Part shown: in pieces, positions 54,566 to 63,368 of the stretch
How positions within the stretch are numbered: position 1 is the stretch's first letter
Layout of the letters: each line of letters begins with the position of its first letter
From: Helicobacter cetorum
GTDB taxonomy: Bacteria > Campylobacterota > Campylobacteria > Campylobacterales > UBA6016
Direction of reading: 5' to 3'
Length of the DNA stretch: 64,000 nt
Assembly: GCA_022729705.1 (NCBI GenBank)
Contig: DZAX01000001.1
Coordinates: 1 to 64,000, forward strand
Translations under genes and position numbers: made by a program
The notes under the pieces: model-generated
Seen by the model: the letters and a program-made list of their open reading frames with translations, nothing else
Told to the model about the DNA's origin: nothing
Databases searched by the model: none

Positions 54566-55810
54566 TTAGACATTATGCACCGCTACTTCAAGATATTTAT
54601 CTCCAAAAAGGACGCTTTTTGTGAGTGTGGCTTGATAACCGTCTTTTGCCCTTTTCATGTGTCTAAAACCGTCCTCTATGTCAAATTTATTGCCTATTGT
54701 TATATCTGTATTGTAGATAAGATGACAAAGTGTGGCAAGAGAGCCTTGCGTCATCCAAGGGGCTAAGCTTTTGAGCTCTTCGTTTTTTATTTTTAAATAT
54801 CCTGACTCTTCGGGGTTGTTGTAGTTTCTAAAAATTGATTTTTCTTGCGAAACTTCCGCCGCACCCAAATAACCCCAGCCCATTGTATTTAAAACAGCAA
54901 AGAGGGCGTATATCCAATCCTCTTTTTTTCTTAGGTATTGTCTTACGACGGTGCTCCACTCTTCAGAGGTCATAATAGAGGCAAACATAAAAAAACCGCC
55001 CGCCGATCCAGCCTCCAACACAAGCTCTTTACCTAGTTGCGTACCGTAAACCCCAATAGCTTTGAGCAAAGCTGATATAAATTCCGCCTGAACCATAACG
55101 ATATAATCGGCGTAGCACCTAACTAGTCGCATTCCAAAGGCAAAAATAAAACCGTCAGCGCCGCTGTTTAGCATTCCTGAGGCGCTAAGAAAAGTTTTTG
55201 TTATATCTTCTCTAAAAGTCCAAGGTGCCTCAAAAACATCTAACTCCTCATAGGCGGTGCTTGTTTCTTTGGTGTATAGTGAAAAATTTGTTACTCCTAA
55301 ACCCACAAAATAAGTGTTTTGCTCATCTTTTTGCGCCGCACAATGTAGTTGTGCCGATATAACGTTTTGTAAGTCATAATCAAACGTATTGGCAAATACG
55401 GCCGCTAAAAATCCAGTTGTAAAATAATCAACGGGGTGCTTGGCCTCTCCAAAAATTTCAAGCCAACTTTGTGAATATAGCGAACTTTTTGCGTTTATTT
55501 CGCCGCCGTGTTTTTGTAAATTTGAGAGTTCGATAACGCCATAGCCGCAAGCTTTGTATATCTCTTCCGCCGCTATTTTTTTTGACGATTCGTCAAATCC
55601 GGCTGTGACGCTTTGAAGTTGACGATAGACGACGTCCGCAGCGGCTCCGACCAAAAAAGGACGGCTGTCTATATAGTCGGCGTTTAGTATTGAGTGTTGC
55701 AAATAGATTAAGTATCGCACCGATTGAAACATCATGGCTTCACCGCCTATCTCAAAGATGGAGTGTTTGGCGTCAAAATGATAATTCTCAAAAGAAAACA
55801 TTATTTTCAT
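54566..55810 (-). CDS. V4R-domain-like protein, probable sensor of the adjacent kinase
   Basis: The 414-residue protein has no membrane segment. The stretch [18 protein letters not shown] with [16 protein letters not shown] (~125-175) resembles the end of V4R (4-vinyl-reductase) domains, where Cys or hydrophobic pockets bind small hydrophobic ligands. A second, similar-looking half ends in [18 protein letters not shown], suggesting an internal duplication. It is the first gene of a three-gene signalling operon with the hybrid kinase and the HD-GYP regulator, so it may supply the signal. The family call is tentative. Confidence 0.5.
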   Translation of the reverse strand: MKIMFSFENYHFDAKHSIFEIGGEAMMFQSVRYLIYLQHSILNADYIDSRPFLVGAAADVVYRQLQSVTAGFDESSKKIAAEEIYKACGYGVIELSNLQKHGGEINAKSSLYSQSWLEIFGEAKHPVDYFTTGFLAAVFANTFDYDLQNVISAQLHCAAQKDEQNTYFVGLGVTNFSLYTKETSTAYEELDVFEAPWTFREDITKTFLSASGMLNSGADGFIFAFGMRLVRCYADYIVMVQAEFISALLKAIGVYGTQLGKELVLEAGSAGGFFMFASIMTSEEWSTVVRQYLRKKEDWIYALFAVLNTMGWGYLGAAEVSQEKSIFRNYNNPEESGYLKIKNEELKSLAPWMTQGSLATLCHLIYNTDITIGNKFDIEDGFRHMKRAKDGYQATLTKSVLFGDKYLEVAVHNV

Positions 55811-55823
55811 CCTTTGCTATTTT

Positions 55824-55870
55824 GATGTTATGCGCCAATATCGGCTTTGCCTGTGTTAGCGTATAACATC
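55824..55870. repeat. Long hairpin, single copy of the REP-like family
   Basis: GATGTTAT (55824-55831) pairs with ATAACATC (55863-55870), and an inner pairing surrounds a CGGCTTTGCCTG core, as in the third unit of the array at 15892-16144. It overlaps the last codons of the K+ channel gene on the minus strand and could terminate it. Confidence 0.6.
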
Positions 55871-57556
55871 AATATGTGAACTCTTTTTAAAAAACTTTAC
55901 CGCTTTATCTATGAGCCAACTTGGTATCTCTTGTTTGTTGAGTACAAAGTAGAGTTTATTTATGTTGTTTAGTATGCGCTCAAATTCATCTATCGCTTCA
56001 TCTGTTCCAGCGATAAGAAGCTTGTCGCCATACTCAAAATTTGACTCAAAAGATGGAGCCATGATAAATTCGCCATTTGATTTTAAAACTGCAAATACGA
56101 TAAGTTCTAACCCCCTACCTTCTCCGTTTACATTGGCTATCAAATCCCTATAGCTTACGCTTCTCTCTTTTAAGATAGGCGTTAGAGCGTACGCTTCATT
56201 TTCGTCTATGACTATCTCTTGAAGTTGCGGCTTTTTATTTACAATATTTGTGAGCCTCTCCACTATGTGTTTTCCCCACTCGTCATTTTTGTTTATAAGT
56301 TCATCTGCAAAGCGTACAACAAGGGGTCTTGCAATGATATTGTACGCCCTGACTGCGACAATCTTGTCCATAATAAAAACGCTATTAGCTCTAAGAGCCG
56401 CAAAAACGGAATTTTCCTCCATTTTATTTTCTCTAACCATCAAAAAAATATTTGGGTTTAGTTTTCTAGCCGTAATAATTGCCGATAGGTTTACCGCATC
56501 ATCGGGTGTTCCAGCTATAAGGCACTCCGCCGTTTCTATGCCAGCGTTAAGCAAAAGTTCTCTATCTCCGCCGGTTTTTGCTTTTGTCTCTTTGAATGTG
56601 TCTACTATTTCGTGTTCTATATTGTTTCTTTCAAGAACCTCTTTTATCGCTTTGCCAAGCCTGCCTCTACTGCAGATAATATACTTTCCCCTGCCAAGCT
56701 TTGCTTTTCTGGATAGATTGAGATTTCCGCCTCCAAGCCAGTTTAAAAGGGCGTAGAGATACGGCGTATTTAGCATATACTCAACCCTGATAGCTACATA
56801 GCGATAAGGGTCTATCACATAATCCACGCCAACATCCGTAAGATTTTGTAGTCCCGCAAAAAATGATGATTCGGATATGATTGATATGTTGGGATTGATT
56901 ATTTTTGCTTTTACGGCGACTTTTATATTTAAGTCATCATCCTCAAAAAGCACAAATAAAGCTTTACAGTGAGGCGAACCTATTCCGGAGTCTTCCAACA
57001 CGTCTACCATTGTAGCATCGGCGGCAAGCGCTGGTATCTCGGGATAGTATCCTTTGAGAGTCAACTCGTCAATTTTGTCTGCTAATTTGTCTAAGACAAC
57101 AAGCCTATATTTGCCGTATTTTTGGAACTTGTCGATCATAATACGGCTAATGGAGTTATACCCGCATATTATGACAAAATCCTCGTTGAAACGCTCTATT
57201 TGATTTTTGAAAATCATTCTTTTGAGCTCTCTTTTGAACGCCTTGTCCTGAAAGAGACCAACTATCATACCAATGGCGTAAAACCAAGCCGGAACAGTCA
57301 AATAGATAGTTATAGTCATCATCATGCGTTGCGGATAAGTAAGCGCATATGGTATTTCGCCAAAACCTATTGTGTTTGCCGTGTAAGAGACGATATAAAA
57401 AGCGTCAAAAAATGTTAGTCGATACGGATTTCCATTTGCGTCTTTACCCTCTACGGAGGTTAGCAGTATGATAGAGATAGTGTAGCTGACTATTAGTGCC
57501 AAAATAGGCGGACGAAGTCTTCTAATAACTATCCAAAAAGCTTCTCTTTGTCTCAT
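55856..57556 (-). CDS. Potassium channel with two TrkA-N/RCK domains
   Basis: The 566-residue protein starts with two membrane helices (~15-32, ~80-103) around a pore loop with the selectivity filter SYTANTIGFGEIPYA. Two TrkA-N (RCK) nucleotide-binding domains follow (VIICGYNSISRIMID at ~127, KYIICSRGRLGKAI at ~290) and then TrkA-C regions (ELIVFAVLKSNGEFI). The filter TIGFGE deviates from TVGYGD, as in other channels of this phylum. Part of the last residues is encoded in a REP-like hairpin. It lies 6 bp after a small membrane protein gene in the same operon. Confidence 0.88.
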   Translation of the reverse strand: MRQREAFWIVIRRLRPPILALIVSYTISIILLTSVEGKDANGNPYRLTFFDAFYIVSYTANTIGFGEIPYALTYPQRMMMTITIYLTVPAWFYAIGMIVGLFQDKAFKRELKRMIFKNQIERFNEDFVIICGYNSISRIMIDKFQKYGKYRLVVLDKLADKIDELTLKGYYPEIPALAADATMVDVLEDSGIGSPHCKALFVLFEDDDLNIKVAVKAKIINPNISIISESSFFAGLQNLTDVGVDYVIDPYRYVAIRVEYMLNTPYLYALLNWLGGGNLNLSRKAKLGRGKYIICSRGRLGKAIKEVLERNNIEHEIVDTFKETKAKTGGDRELLLNAGIETAECLIAGTPDDAVNLSAIITARKLNPNIFLMVRENKMEENSVFAALRANSVFIMDKIVAVRAYNIIARPLVVRFADELINKNDEWGKHIVERLTNIVNKKPQLQEIVIDENEAYALTPILKERSVSYRDLIANVNGEGRGLELIVFAVLKSNGEFIMAPSFESNFEYGDKLLIAGTDEAIDEFERILNNINKLYFVLNKQEIPSWLIDKAVKFFKKSSHIDVIR

Positions 57557-57562
57557 GAGGGC

Positions 57563-57943
57563 TTATCTCTTTGAATGGACTGTGTCTGAAATATACAATA
57601 TCACAGACACAACATTTGAGACCATGGCGCCTGTGGCTAATGAAACTATAGTGGTTGTATGTTGCGGCGAGACGGTTCCGATGACGTTTGTCGCATATCC
57701 CCATGTGGCTGCTGAGGCAAATAGCTGAATATCGGCAACAAGACTGGTAGCCAAAAGCACGGAGCCGACTTGTGTTTTATCTCCAAGCTTCATTGTTGTG
57801 GCTATTAGGTTAACGGCCAGAGCCGCAATAAGTTCATATACGCTGTGGTGCGATATGTTGTCAATCTCTCCGTATACAAAACCAGCGTTTAATGTTAGAG
57901 ATAAAACTATAAAAAATCCCGCTACAACTTTTTCAGAATACAC
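57563..57943 (-). CDS. Four-helix membrane protein, DUF6394-like
   Basis: The ~126-residue protein has four hydrophobic helices and conserved segments VVAGFFIVLSLTLNAGFVYG, YELIAALAVNLIATTMKLGD and QVGSVLLATSLVADIQL. It resembles a family (DUF6394, from memory) found beside TrkA-type channels in Campylobacterota. The start is taken as GTG at 57943 because GGGAGG lies 8 nt before it; a TTG one codon earlier is possible. It may be an accessory subunit of the channel encoded 6 bp downstream, which is inference. Confidence 0.7.
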   Translation of the reverse strand: MYSEKVVAGFFIVLSLTLNAGFVYGEIDNISHHSVYELIAALAVNLIATTMKLGDKTQVGSVLLATSLVADIQLFASAATWGYATNVIGTVSPQHTTTIVSLATGAMVSNVVSVILYISDTVHSKR

Positions 57944-58163
57944 CAAAACATCCTCCCGTTATTTAAAAATAATGTGGTGATTGTATCGTAAATTTTGGGT
58001 TATGAAACAGTAAAAATATTTTCTCCATCCCTGTGGAGGTAGAGTAGCCTAAATTCCTGTATCTCTAGCACTTTACCCCATGCCGCTTTCATTTCTTATC
58101 GGCGGTCATAATTAGCTCTATAATGGTAGTCATGGAAGAAAAAATTTCAAGAAGTCTTGTTTT
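57944..58163. other. Intergenic region without recognised gene
   Basis: These 220 bp lie between the channel operon and the decayed two-component system. No ORF with homology or ribosome-binding site is visible. A short TTTCAAGAAGTCTTG palindrome at about 58147-58161 could be a leftover regulatory site. Confidence 0.4.
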
Positions 58164-58361
58164 TTAACGTTCATCATTTAGCATATGCGCCACTATTACA
58201 CCTTTTGCAATAGGGTTTTTAACTCGTGTGCCGCATTTTTGAGAAATATCTCTCTTGCGTCCAAAAGGGCTGATATTTTGGCTGAAGTTTACTAGACTCA
58301 TAAGAATTATAAAAAGTGCAAAAAATATAGAGATTTTGCTTATTATAGAGCTATTATTCAT
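58164..58361 (-). pseudogene. Remnant of an ArsS-like sensor histidine kinase
   Basis: The 65-codon frame begins with a kinase-like membrane anchor (IISKISIFFALFIILMSLV). It jumps within ~25 residues to CGTRVKNPIAKGVIVAHMLN, which resembles the phospho-acceptor region HELKNPIAKGRIV of ArsS-type kinases but lacks the His (THEL to GTRV). The periplasmic sensor, second helix and HAMP are deleted, and the ATPase domain is missing after the stop. Its ATG overlaps the stop of the response regulator remnant, the normal arrangement for such pairs. Confidence 0.65.
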
Positions 58362-58510
58362 GGGATAAACTTATACCAAAAGCCTTTTACAGCTCTGATG
58401 TGTTGCGGGTTTTTTGTGTCGTCGTCTATTTTGTACCTTATTCTGCGTCTACTATCTGGTCTTGCGTCAATTTTGACATGAATGATTTTACGCTAAAGTG
58501 GAAAAAGCTA
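58358..58510 (-). pseudogene. C-terminal remnant of an OmpR-family response regulator
   Basis: Reading the minus strand, about 35 residues (RIRYKIDDDTKNPQHIRAVK, then GFWYKFIP and a stop at 58358-58360) correspond to the recognition helix end and wing of an OmpR/PhoB winged helix; family members read close to KIExDPKNPxxIKTVxGxGYKF. Everything upstream, including the receiver domain, has been replaced by the type III RM locus, whose res gene ends at 58514. Confidence 0.6.
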
Positions 58511-58513
58511 AAT

Positions 58514-61411
58514 CTACAATCCCCTCAAAGCCTCTTTCAAAATATCCGCCATCTTATCATCTTCAAATTGCGTCCTAAAAACCACCTCAATATCGCCCGC
58601 AAGAGCGCTAAACAATATCTCAGCGTGCTTTATCTTCTGCGCCTCATCTTTTAAAAGAGTTCTTTCTTCTTTATTTTTCGTCTCTACGATTAGATTTAGC
58701 GTTTTTTCTCCGCCCACTTTTTTGACTATATACGCAAAATCAGGCGAGTATGTTCCGCCTCCGGCTACAGGTATGCGGATTGACTTTTTTGGTATTTTTG
58801 TAAATACGATAACCTCTGAAACAGTGTTTTTGATATTTTCTTTTTCTAGCTCTGAGTCATAAAACAACTCTTCAAATAAATAACTACTTGCCGTCCGCTC
58901 ATCACAAAATTGTACGCCCAAATCAGAAGCGTTTACTTTGTTTAGCGCTTTTGCGTTTTCATCCGTAAATTTTGTCGGGTGTAGTGTGTTTGAGATTTTT
59001 GTATACCCGATAGAAAATTTATCTATAGAATTATCGAGCAAAAACTTATTAAACCCACCTTTGACGGCTCTGATGGTTTGAATATTTCTATATTGGTTTA
59101 TGTCTATCTCTTTTTTAATGCTCATAAAAACTTTGTGAAGCGTGTTGATATTTATACTTATCTCTACCGCAAGCTCCATCAAAAACTCTTTATAATCCAT
59201 CGTAATTATAGGCAGTATCTCATCATCCAGGCTCTGCTCCTGCGCATAAAACGCCATGCCGTCTTTTATCTCAAGCGTATTTTTGTAAGTAGCTATTCCT
59301 TGCCCTTTAAACTTCGACTTGTTTTGTAAAAAGTAGTCGCAAAGAAGCTCAAAAAACTTATCCTCGTTTTCTATTTTGTACTCCAAAACCACTTTTTGAT
59401 TGATGGTTTCCCATAGATGTTTTAGTTCGTCGTATTTGCCTACTCTCATAGTCGCCTTGGGCTTTGCACTGCCCCCATTTCTGACCTTTTCGCCTTTTAG
59501 ACCGTCACCCACCGCTTTTGGATACATTGCTTTTAGCTTTTCGTATCCACCCTCTTTAAAGTCGTTATTTCGTTTTATTGCATCCGCTTCGTCTAGCGCC
59601 TCCAGTAGCTCATCTTCACTCATGCGATACTCGTCAAGTATTCTTTTTATCATCTGCTCGGTTAGTCTAGTCGGCGCATCGACAAATACCGTACCGGAGT
59701 TTTTATTTATCTCGTCTATGAGGCTTTGGGCAAAATCTTTTTCCGTAAAATCAACATAGTAGTGCAACTCAAACTTTTCGTCTTTTACCCTGCTCATATA
59801 CTCGTTCACGGGTAGTCTCAAGCCCCTGCCCACCTCTTGAAGCTTCGAGGTCATGCTTCCGCTTGAGCGGAGTTTGCATATCTGAAAGACATTTGGGTTG
59901 TCCCACCCCTCTCTTAGCGTCCACTTGGAAAATATAAACCGTCTAGGATTGTCAAGACTTAGTAGCGTCTCTTTATCGTGCAAAATCTCTTCAATCTCTT
60001 TTTCTATTTTTTCATCGCTTTCAAGATTGTCTTTTGAGAAGTAGCCGCCGTGCGTTAGCGACAAATCTTTGAGTGTTTTTTCGAGGTAGCCTTTATAAAA
60101 CTCGTTTGTCTCTTTTTTTAGAGCCTCTTTTGCGTAGTCTCTTACCAAAGCCTCAAACTTTGTTTTGAGAGAGCCCGCTATATTGTGCCCATCCCTATAC
60201 CCTTCTATGTCATTGATAAAAAACAGCGTAAGCGGTTTGATTTTGACCTCTCTAGTCAAATACTCTTTTTCAAGCTCAAAATGCCTTTTTACCGCCTCTC
60301 TCATCATCTTGTCTTGCAAGCTTTCAGAGTACGAATAGGGATTTAGCCTATCGTTTTTTTTCATCTCCAGCCCGTTTGACAATACTACGACGGTTTTGTT
60401 CATTTTTTCTATTACGATACCGCTCATCTCTTGATGGACTTTGCCCATACTCTCTTTTGCGCTTAGTTTGCAAATGTGCTTTTTGCCATCGTCTAGCTCA
60501 AAGACGGCTTCGTTGTCTTTTATCTCTTTTAGCGTAATGAGGGCGCTTTGCTCGTTGTCAAACTTTTCTATATAAGTCGCCACCCCTTTTACGAGGTCTT
60601 TGTTGAATGCGTCCACAGCGCTTAGGCGATATACAAGATTTTCGTATTTATCGTCAAAAGTTGCGCCAAACCTCACTATGTATTGAGCTCCAAATTTTTT
60701 GATATTTTCCCATGTTTTATTCTCTTTGCCAAACTTATGAGGCTCGTCTATGATGGCAAAAGGCTTGACGGAAGCGACTGCGGCAAACGGTACATTGTAT
60801 CTATCAAAAAGGTTTACATCAAAAGCTTTGTTCATTGTGTCCGAATTTATCATACCTGCATTGATGACTAGCGCATGAATAGTTTTGCCGCCAAAGCTAT
60901 TTGCCTCTACAAACTCTTTTACCGCTTGTGGCATATAGCTTTTTTTGTTTTTTTTGGCGCCCTTGACGCTCTCGACCACATGGATTTTTATCTCTCGTTT
61001 GTACTCTTGCCTAAAATGCTCTTTTGCGGCGTAAGAGCTTAGGAAATTTACCGTTCCCGCTTTGATGGAGAGCGTGGGGACTATGACGACAAACTTTATC
61101 ATCCCCAAATGTTTGTTTAGTTCAAACATCATCTTCGTGTATGCGTATGTCTTGCCCGTTCCCGTCTCCATCGATATGTCTATGACATTTGAGCGAATAT
61201 TTGAGAGTTTTTTGTCTATGCCGTTTTTGAATTGAACTTTTTCTATGTTGTAGCTGTAGCGGGATTTGTTTATCTTGATGACGGGATTTGAGATGTTTGC
61301 CATCGTCTTGTTATCATCTGGCTTTGCGCCGACAGAGGCAAAGACTCCGAGTATCGACTCTACGGCGATAGTCTGATGTTCAAGGTTTTTTTCAAAATTA
61401 AAGCCTGCCAT
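58514..61411 (-). CDS. res: Type III restriction enzyme, Res subunit
   Basis: The 965-residue translocase/endonuclease has a superfamily 2 helicase core: Walker A METGTGKTY (81-89), DEPH box (222-225) and later motifs such as SKWTLREGWDNPNVF and SSGSMTSKLQEVGRGLRLP. The C-terminal nuclease domain has P890-D891 and E910-T-K912. With Mod it cleaves DNA 25-27 bp from head-to-head sites in the usual type III manner. It starts 3 bp after mod. Both motif sets are intact, so activity is likely. Confidence 0.95.
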   Translation of the reverse strand: MAGFNFEKNLEHQTIAVESILGVFASVGAKPDDNKTMANISNPVIKINKSRYSYNIEKVQFKNGIDKKLSNIRSNVIDISMETGTGKTYAYTKMMFELNKHLGMIKFVVIVPTLSIKAGTVNFLSSYAAKEHFRQEYKREIKIHVVESVKGAKKNKKSYMPQAVKEFVEANSFGGKTIHALVINAGMINSDTMNKAFDVNLFDRYNVPFAAVASVKPFAIIDEPHKFGKENKTWENIKKFGAQYIVRFGATFDDKYENLVYRLSAVDAFNKDLVKGVATYIEKFDNEQSALITLKEIKDNEAVFELDDGKKHICKLSAKESMGKVHQEMSGIVIEKMNKTVVVLSNGLEMKKNDRLNPYSYSESLQDKMMREAVKRHFELEKEYLTREVKIKPLTLFFINDIEGYRDGHNIAGSLKTKFEALVRDYAKEALKKETNEFYKGYLEKTLKDLSLTHGGYFSKDNLESDEKIEKEIEEILHDKETLLSLDNPRRFIFSKWTLREGWDNPNVFQICKLRSSGSMTSKLQEVGRGLRLPVNEYMSRVKDEKFELHYYVDFTEKDFAQSLIDEINKNSGTVFVDAPTRLTEQMIKRILDEYRMSEDELLEALDEADAIKRNNDFKEGGYEKLKAMYPKAVGDGLKGEKVRNGGSAKPKATMRVGKYDELKHLWETINQKVVLEYKIENEDKFFELLCDYFLQNKSKFKGQGIATYKNTLEIKDGMAFYAQEQSLDDEILPIITMDYKEFLMELAVEISININTLHKVFMSIKKEIDINQYRNIQTIRAVKGGFNKFLLDNSIDKFSIGYTKISNTLHPTKFTDENAKALNKVNASDLGVQFCDERTASSYLFEELFYDSELEKENIKNTVSEVIVFTKIPKKSIRIPVAGGGTYSPDFAYIVKKVGGEKTLNLIVETKNKEERTLLKDEAQKIKHAEILFSALAGDIEVVFRTQFEDDKMADILKEALRGL

Positions 61412-61414
61412 ATC

Positions 61415-63289
61415 CTAGTATCTCACTGTTATGTCAAGCTCTATCGCTTTTTTGTTTTTGTAGTTTGTTAGCGCCTCTTTTAGCTCCCTTTGGCTTTTGC
61501 TATCAAAGTTGTAGCCAAACACTACGAGTTTTGAAGGACCAAAAGAGCCATCATCGTCTAGTTTTGCCGCAAAAGCTTTGAGAGCTTCGGTGTTAAAGCC
61601 TTTGTTTACAAAATACAAAATCTTGTCGTGATAATACGCCTCGTACTCTCCTAGCTTGACAGCTGAAAGTTCTACTGTTAGCTCTATCCCGTCGTACACT
61701 TTCCATGTGGTGAGTAGATGTTCTAAGTCTGTGGTATCTAGCAGACTTCCGTCAAAAATCTCCTGCCCCTCTCTTAGCTCTTCGATGTTGTCCAGATATC
61801 CCTCAAACATATGTACACTCTCAAAAATCTTAAAGCCCAAATCTCCCGTAAACTCCGGCTTCTCTTTTTTTATCTTTGTCGCCGCTTTTTCTATGCGGGC
61901 TTTTGTGATGTCGAAGATGGTTTTGTATCCCGCCTTATGCGCCTCGCTCTTTGCGTCCGTCTCTTCTGGTATCTGCACGGCGATAAATTTACGGTTTCCG
62001 TCGTCGCTTGCGTTTAGCTCCATGACGGCGTGAGCCGTTGTGCCGCTTCCGGCGAAGAAGTCGAGGATTATATCTTGCTTATTTGTGACCAATCTCAACA
62101 TTTTTTCTAGCAAGAGCAGAGGCTTTGGGGTGTCAAAGACATTTGCCTTAAGTAGGTTTTTTATATTTTCTTTTGCAAGTTGGGTTGATCCAACTACTTC
62201 ATTTAACCAAACAGTATTTGACAGAACTCCATCCTTAACCTCCGAGAGATATTTCTTTAATCTAGGTACATTTTTGCCATTTTTCCCGAACCACAATCTC
62301 CCATCATGATAAGCATCCATTAGGCTAGATTCTGATAGCCGTGGAAAGGTGCCATCAACAGGCTTCCAAAATACCCCATTTGGAAAAGTTACCTCATATG
62401 TGCTACTCCCACTTTTCGCTTGCAGTGCAACACTTGTCCAGTTGCCTTTTGGGTCATTATCTGGATTTTCATATCTCTCCTCTTGCGCTTTTGTCCGTGG
62501 CAATAAATTAAATTCCAATATTTGAGAGTTTTTTGCGTAACATATTAAATACTCATGGTCTGTTGACATAAATTTTGCATCATTCTGAACAACATTTTTC
62601 TTTTTCCAAATCAATTGTGCTACAAAATTCTCCTCCCCAAACACCTCATCGCAAAGCATTTTGAGTTGTGCCGCTTCATTATCGTCGATACTGATAAATA
62701 TCACGCCGTCCTCTTTTAGTAGCCCTCTAGCCACATAAAGCCTAGGATACATAAATGTCAGCCATGCGCTATGGCTGTTTGCCTTACTCTTTGTAAAGTC
62801 AAGTATTCTTTTGGCCTCTTCTAGTCCTATACCCGCTAGTTTTGATAGCTCCTCTATCGTAAATTTCCTATCGTCTTCATAGACAAAGCCGTCGCTTCCC
62901 GTGTTGTACGGCGGATCTATGTAAACAAGCTTGATTTTTTCGGCGTAGGCGTTTTTGAGGTGTTTTAGGACTTCTAGGTTGTCGCCTTTTATGAGGATAT
63001 TTTGGCTATTTTTGTTTTCTTCTTTGCCGTTATGCTCTTTGTCCTCGGCTAGCAGGGTTAGTGGATTTTCGTTAGCTAGCAGTCTTGCATAGCTTTTGCC
63101 TAGCCAGTTTAGCGAGTAGCTCTCCTTTGATAATTCAAGCTCGCTTTTGCCGACCATCTCCGCCATTTTGTGCGGCACAAAATCGCCGTTTTTGTCAAAA
63201 CAGCTCGGAAAATGTTTTTTTAGTACCTCTATTTGTTTGCTATTTGCCGTAATATCCGTATTGTCGTATATTATCTCCATTTTTACCAT
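61415..63289 (-). CDS. mod: Type III restriction-modification methyltransferase, Mod subunit
   Basis: The 624-residue N6-adenine methyltransferase has the beta-class order: DPPYNTGSD (125-133) then LDFFAGSGTTAHAV (~420). The target-recognition region lies between them (~200-400). Mod sets the specificity of the complex and methylates one strand of an asymmetric site. No simple-sequence repeat was noticed inside the gene, so it does not look phase-variable like many epsilonproteobacterial mod genes. A second in-frame ATG three codons later (63280) is a possible start. Confidence 0.95.
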   Translation of the reverse strand: MVKMEIIYDNTDITANSKQIEVLKKHFPSCFDKNGDFVPHKMAEMVGKSELELSKESYSLNWLGKSYARLLANENPLTLLAEDKEHNGKEENKNSQNILIKGDNLEVLKHLKNAYAEKIKLVYIDPPYNTGSDGFVYEDDRKFTIEELSKLAGIGLEEAKRILDFTKSKANSHSAWLTFMYPRLYVARGLLKEDGVIFISIDDNEAAQLKMLCDEVFGEENFVAQLIWKKKNVVQNDAKFMSTDHEYLICYAKNSQILEFNLLPRTKAQEERYENPDNDPKGNWTSVALQAKSGSSTYEVTFPNGVFWKPVDGTFPRLSESSLMDAYHDGRLWFGKNGKNVPRLKKYLSEVKDGVLSNTVWLNEVVGSTQLAKENIKNLLKANVFDTPKPLLLLEKMLRLVTNKQDIILDFFAGSGTTAHAVMELNASDDGNRKFIAVQIPEETDAKSEAHKAGYKTIFDITKARIEKAATKIKKEKPEFTGDLGFKIFESVHMFEGYLDNIEELREGQEIFDGSLLDTTDLEHLLTTWKVYDGIELTVELSAVKLGEYEAYYHDKILYFVNKGFNTEALKAFAAKLDDDGSFGPSKLVVFGYNFDSKSQRELKEALTNYKNKKAIELDITVRY

Positions 63290-63368
63290 TTCCAGCCTTG
63301 TTTATTCAAGCGCCCATATCAGAGCATATTTTGAATTTTAGCTCATATCGTATTAGTCAAAAATTCCG

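Noticed and set aside
56250-56756. 168-residue plus-strand ORF opposite the K+ channel gene
   Set aside because: It is an antisense shadow of the strongly supported channel gene, with no homology or ribosome-binding site.
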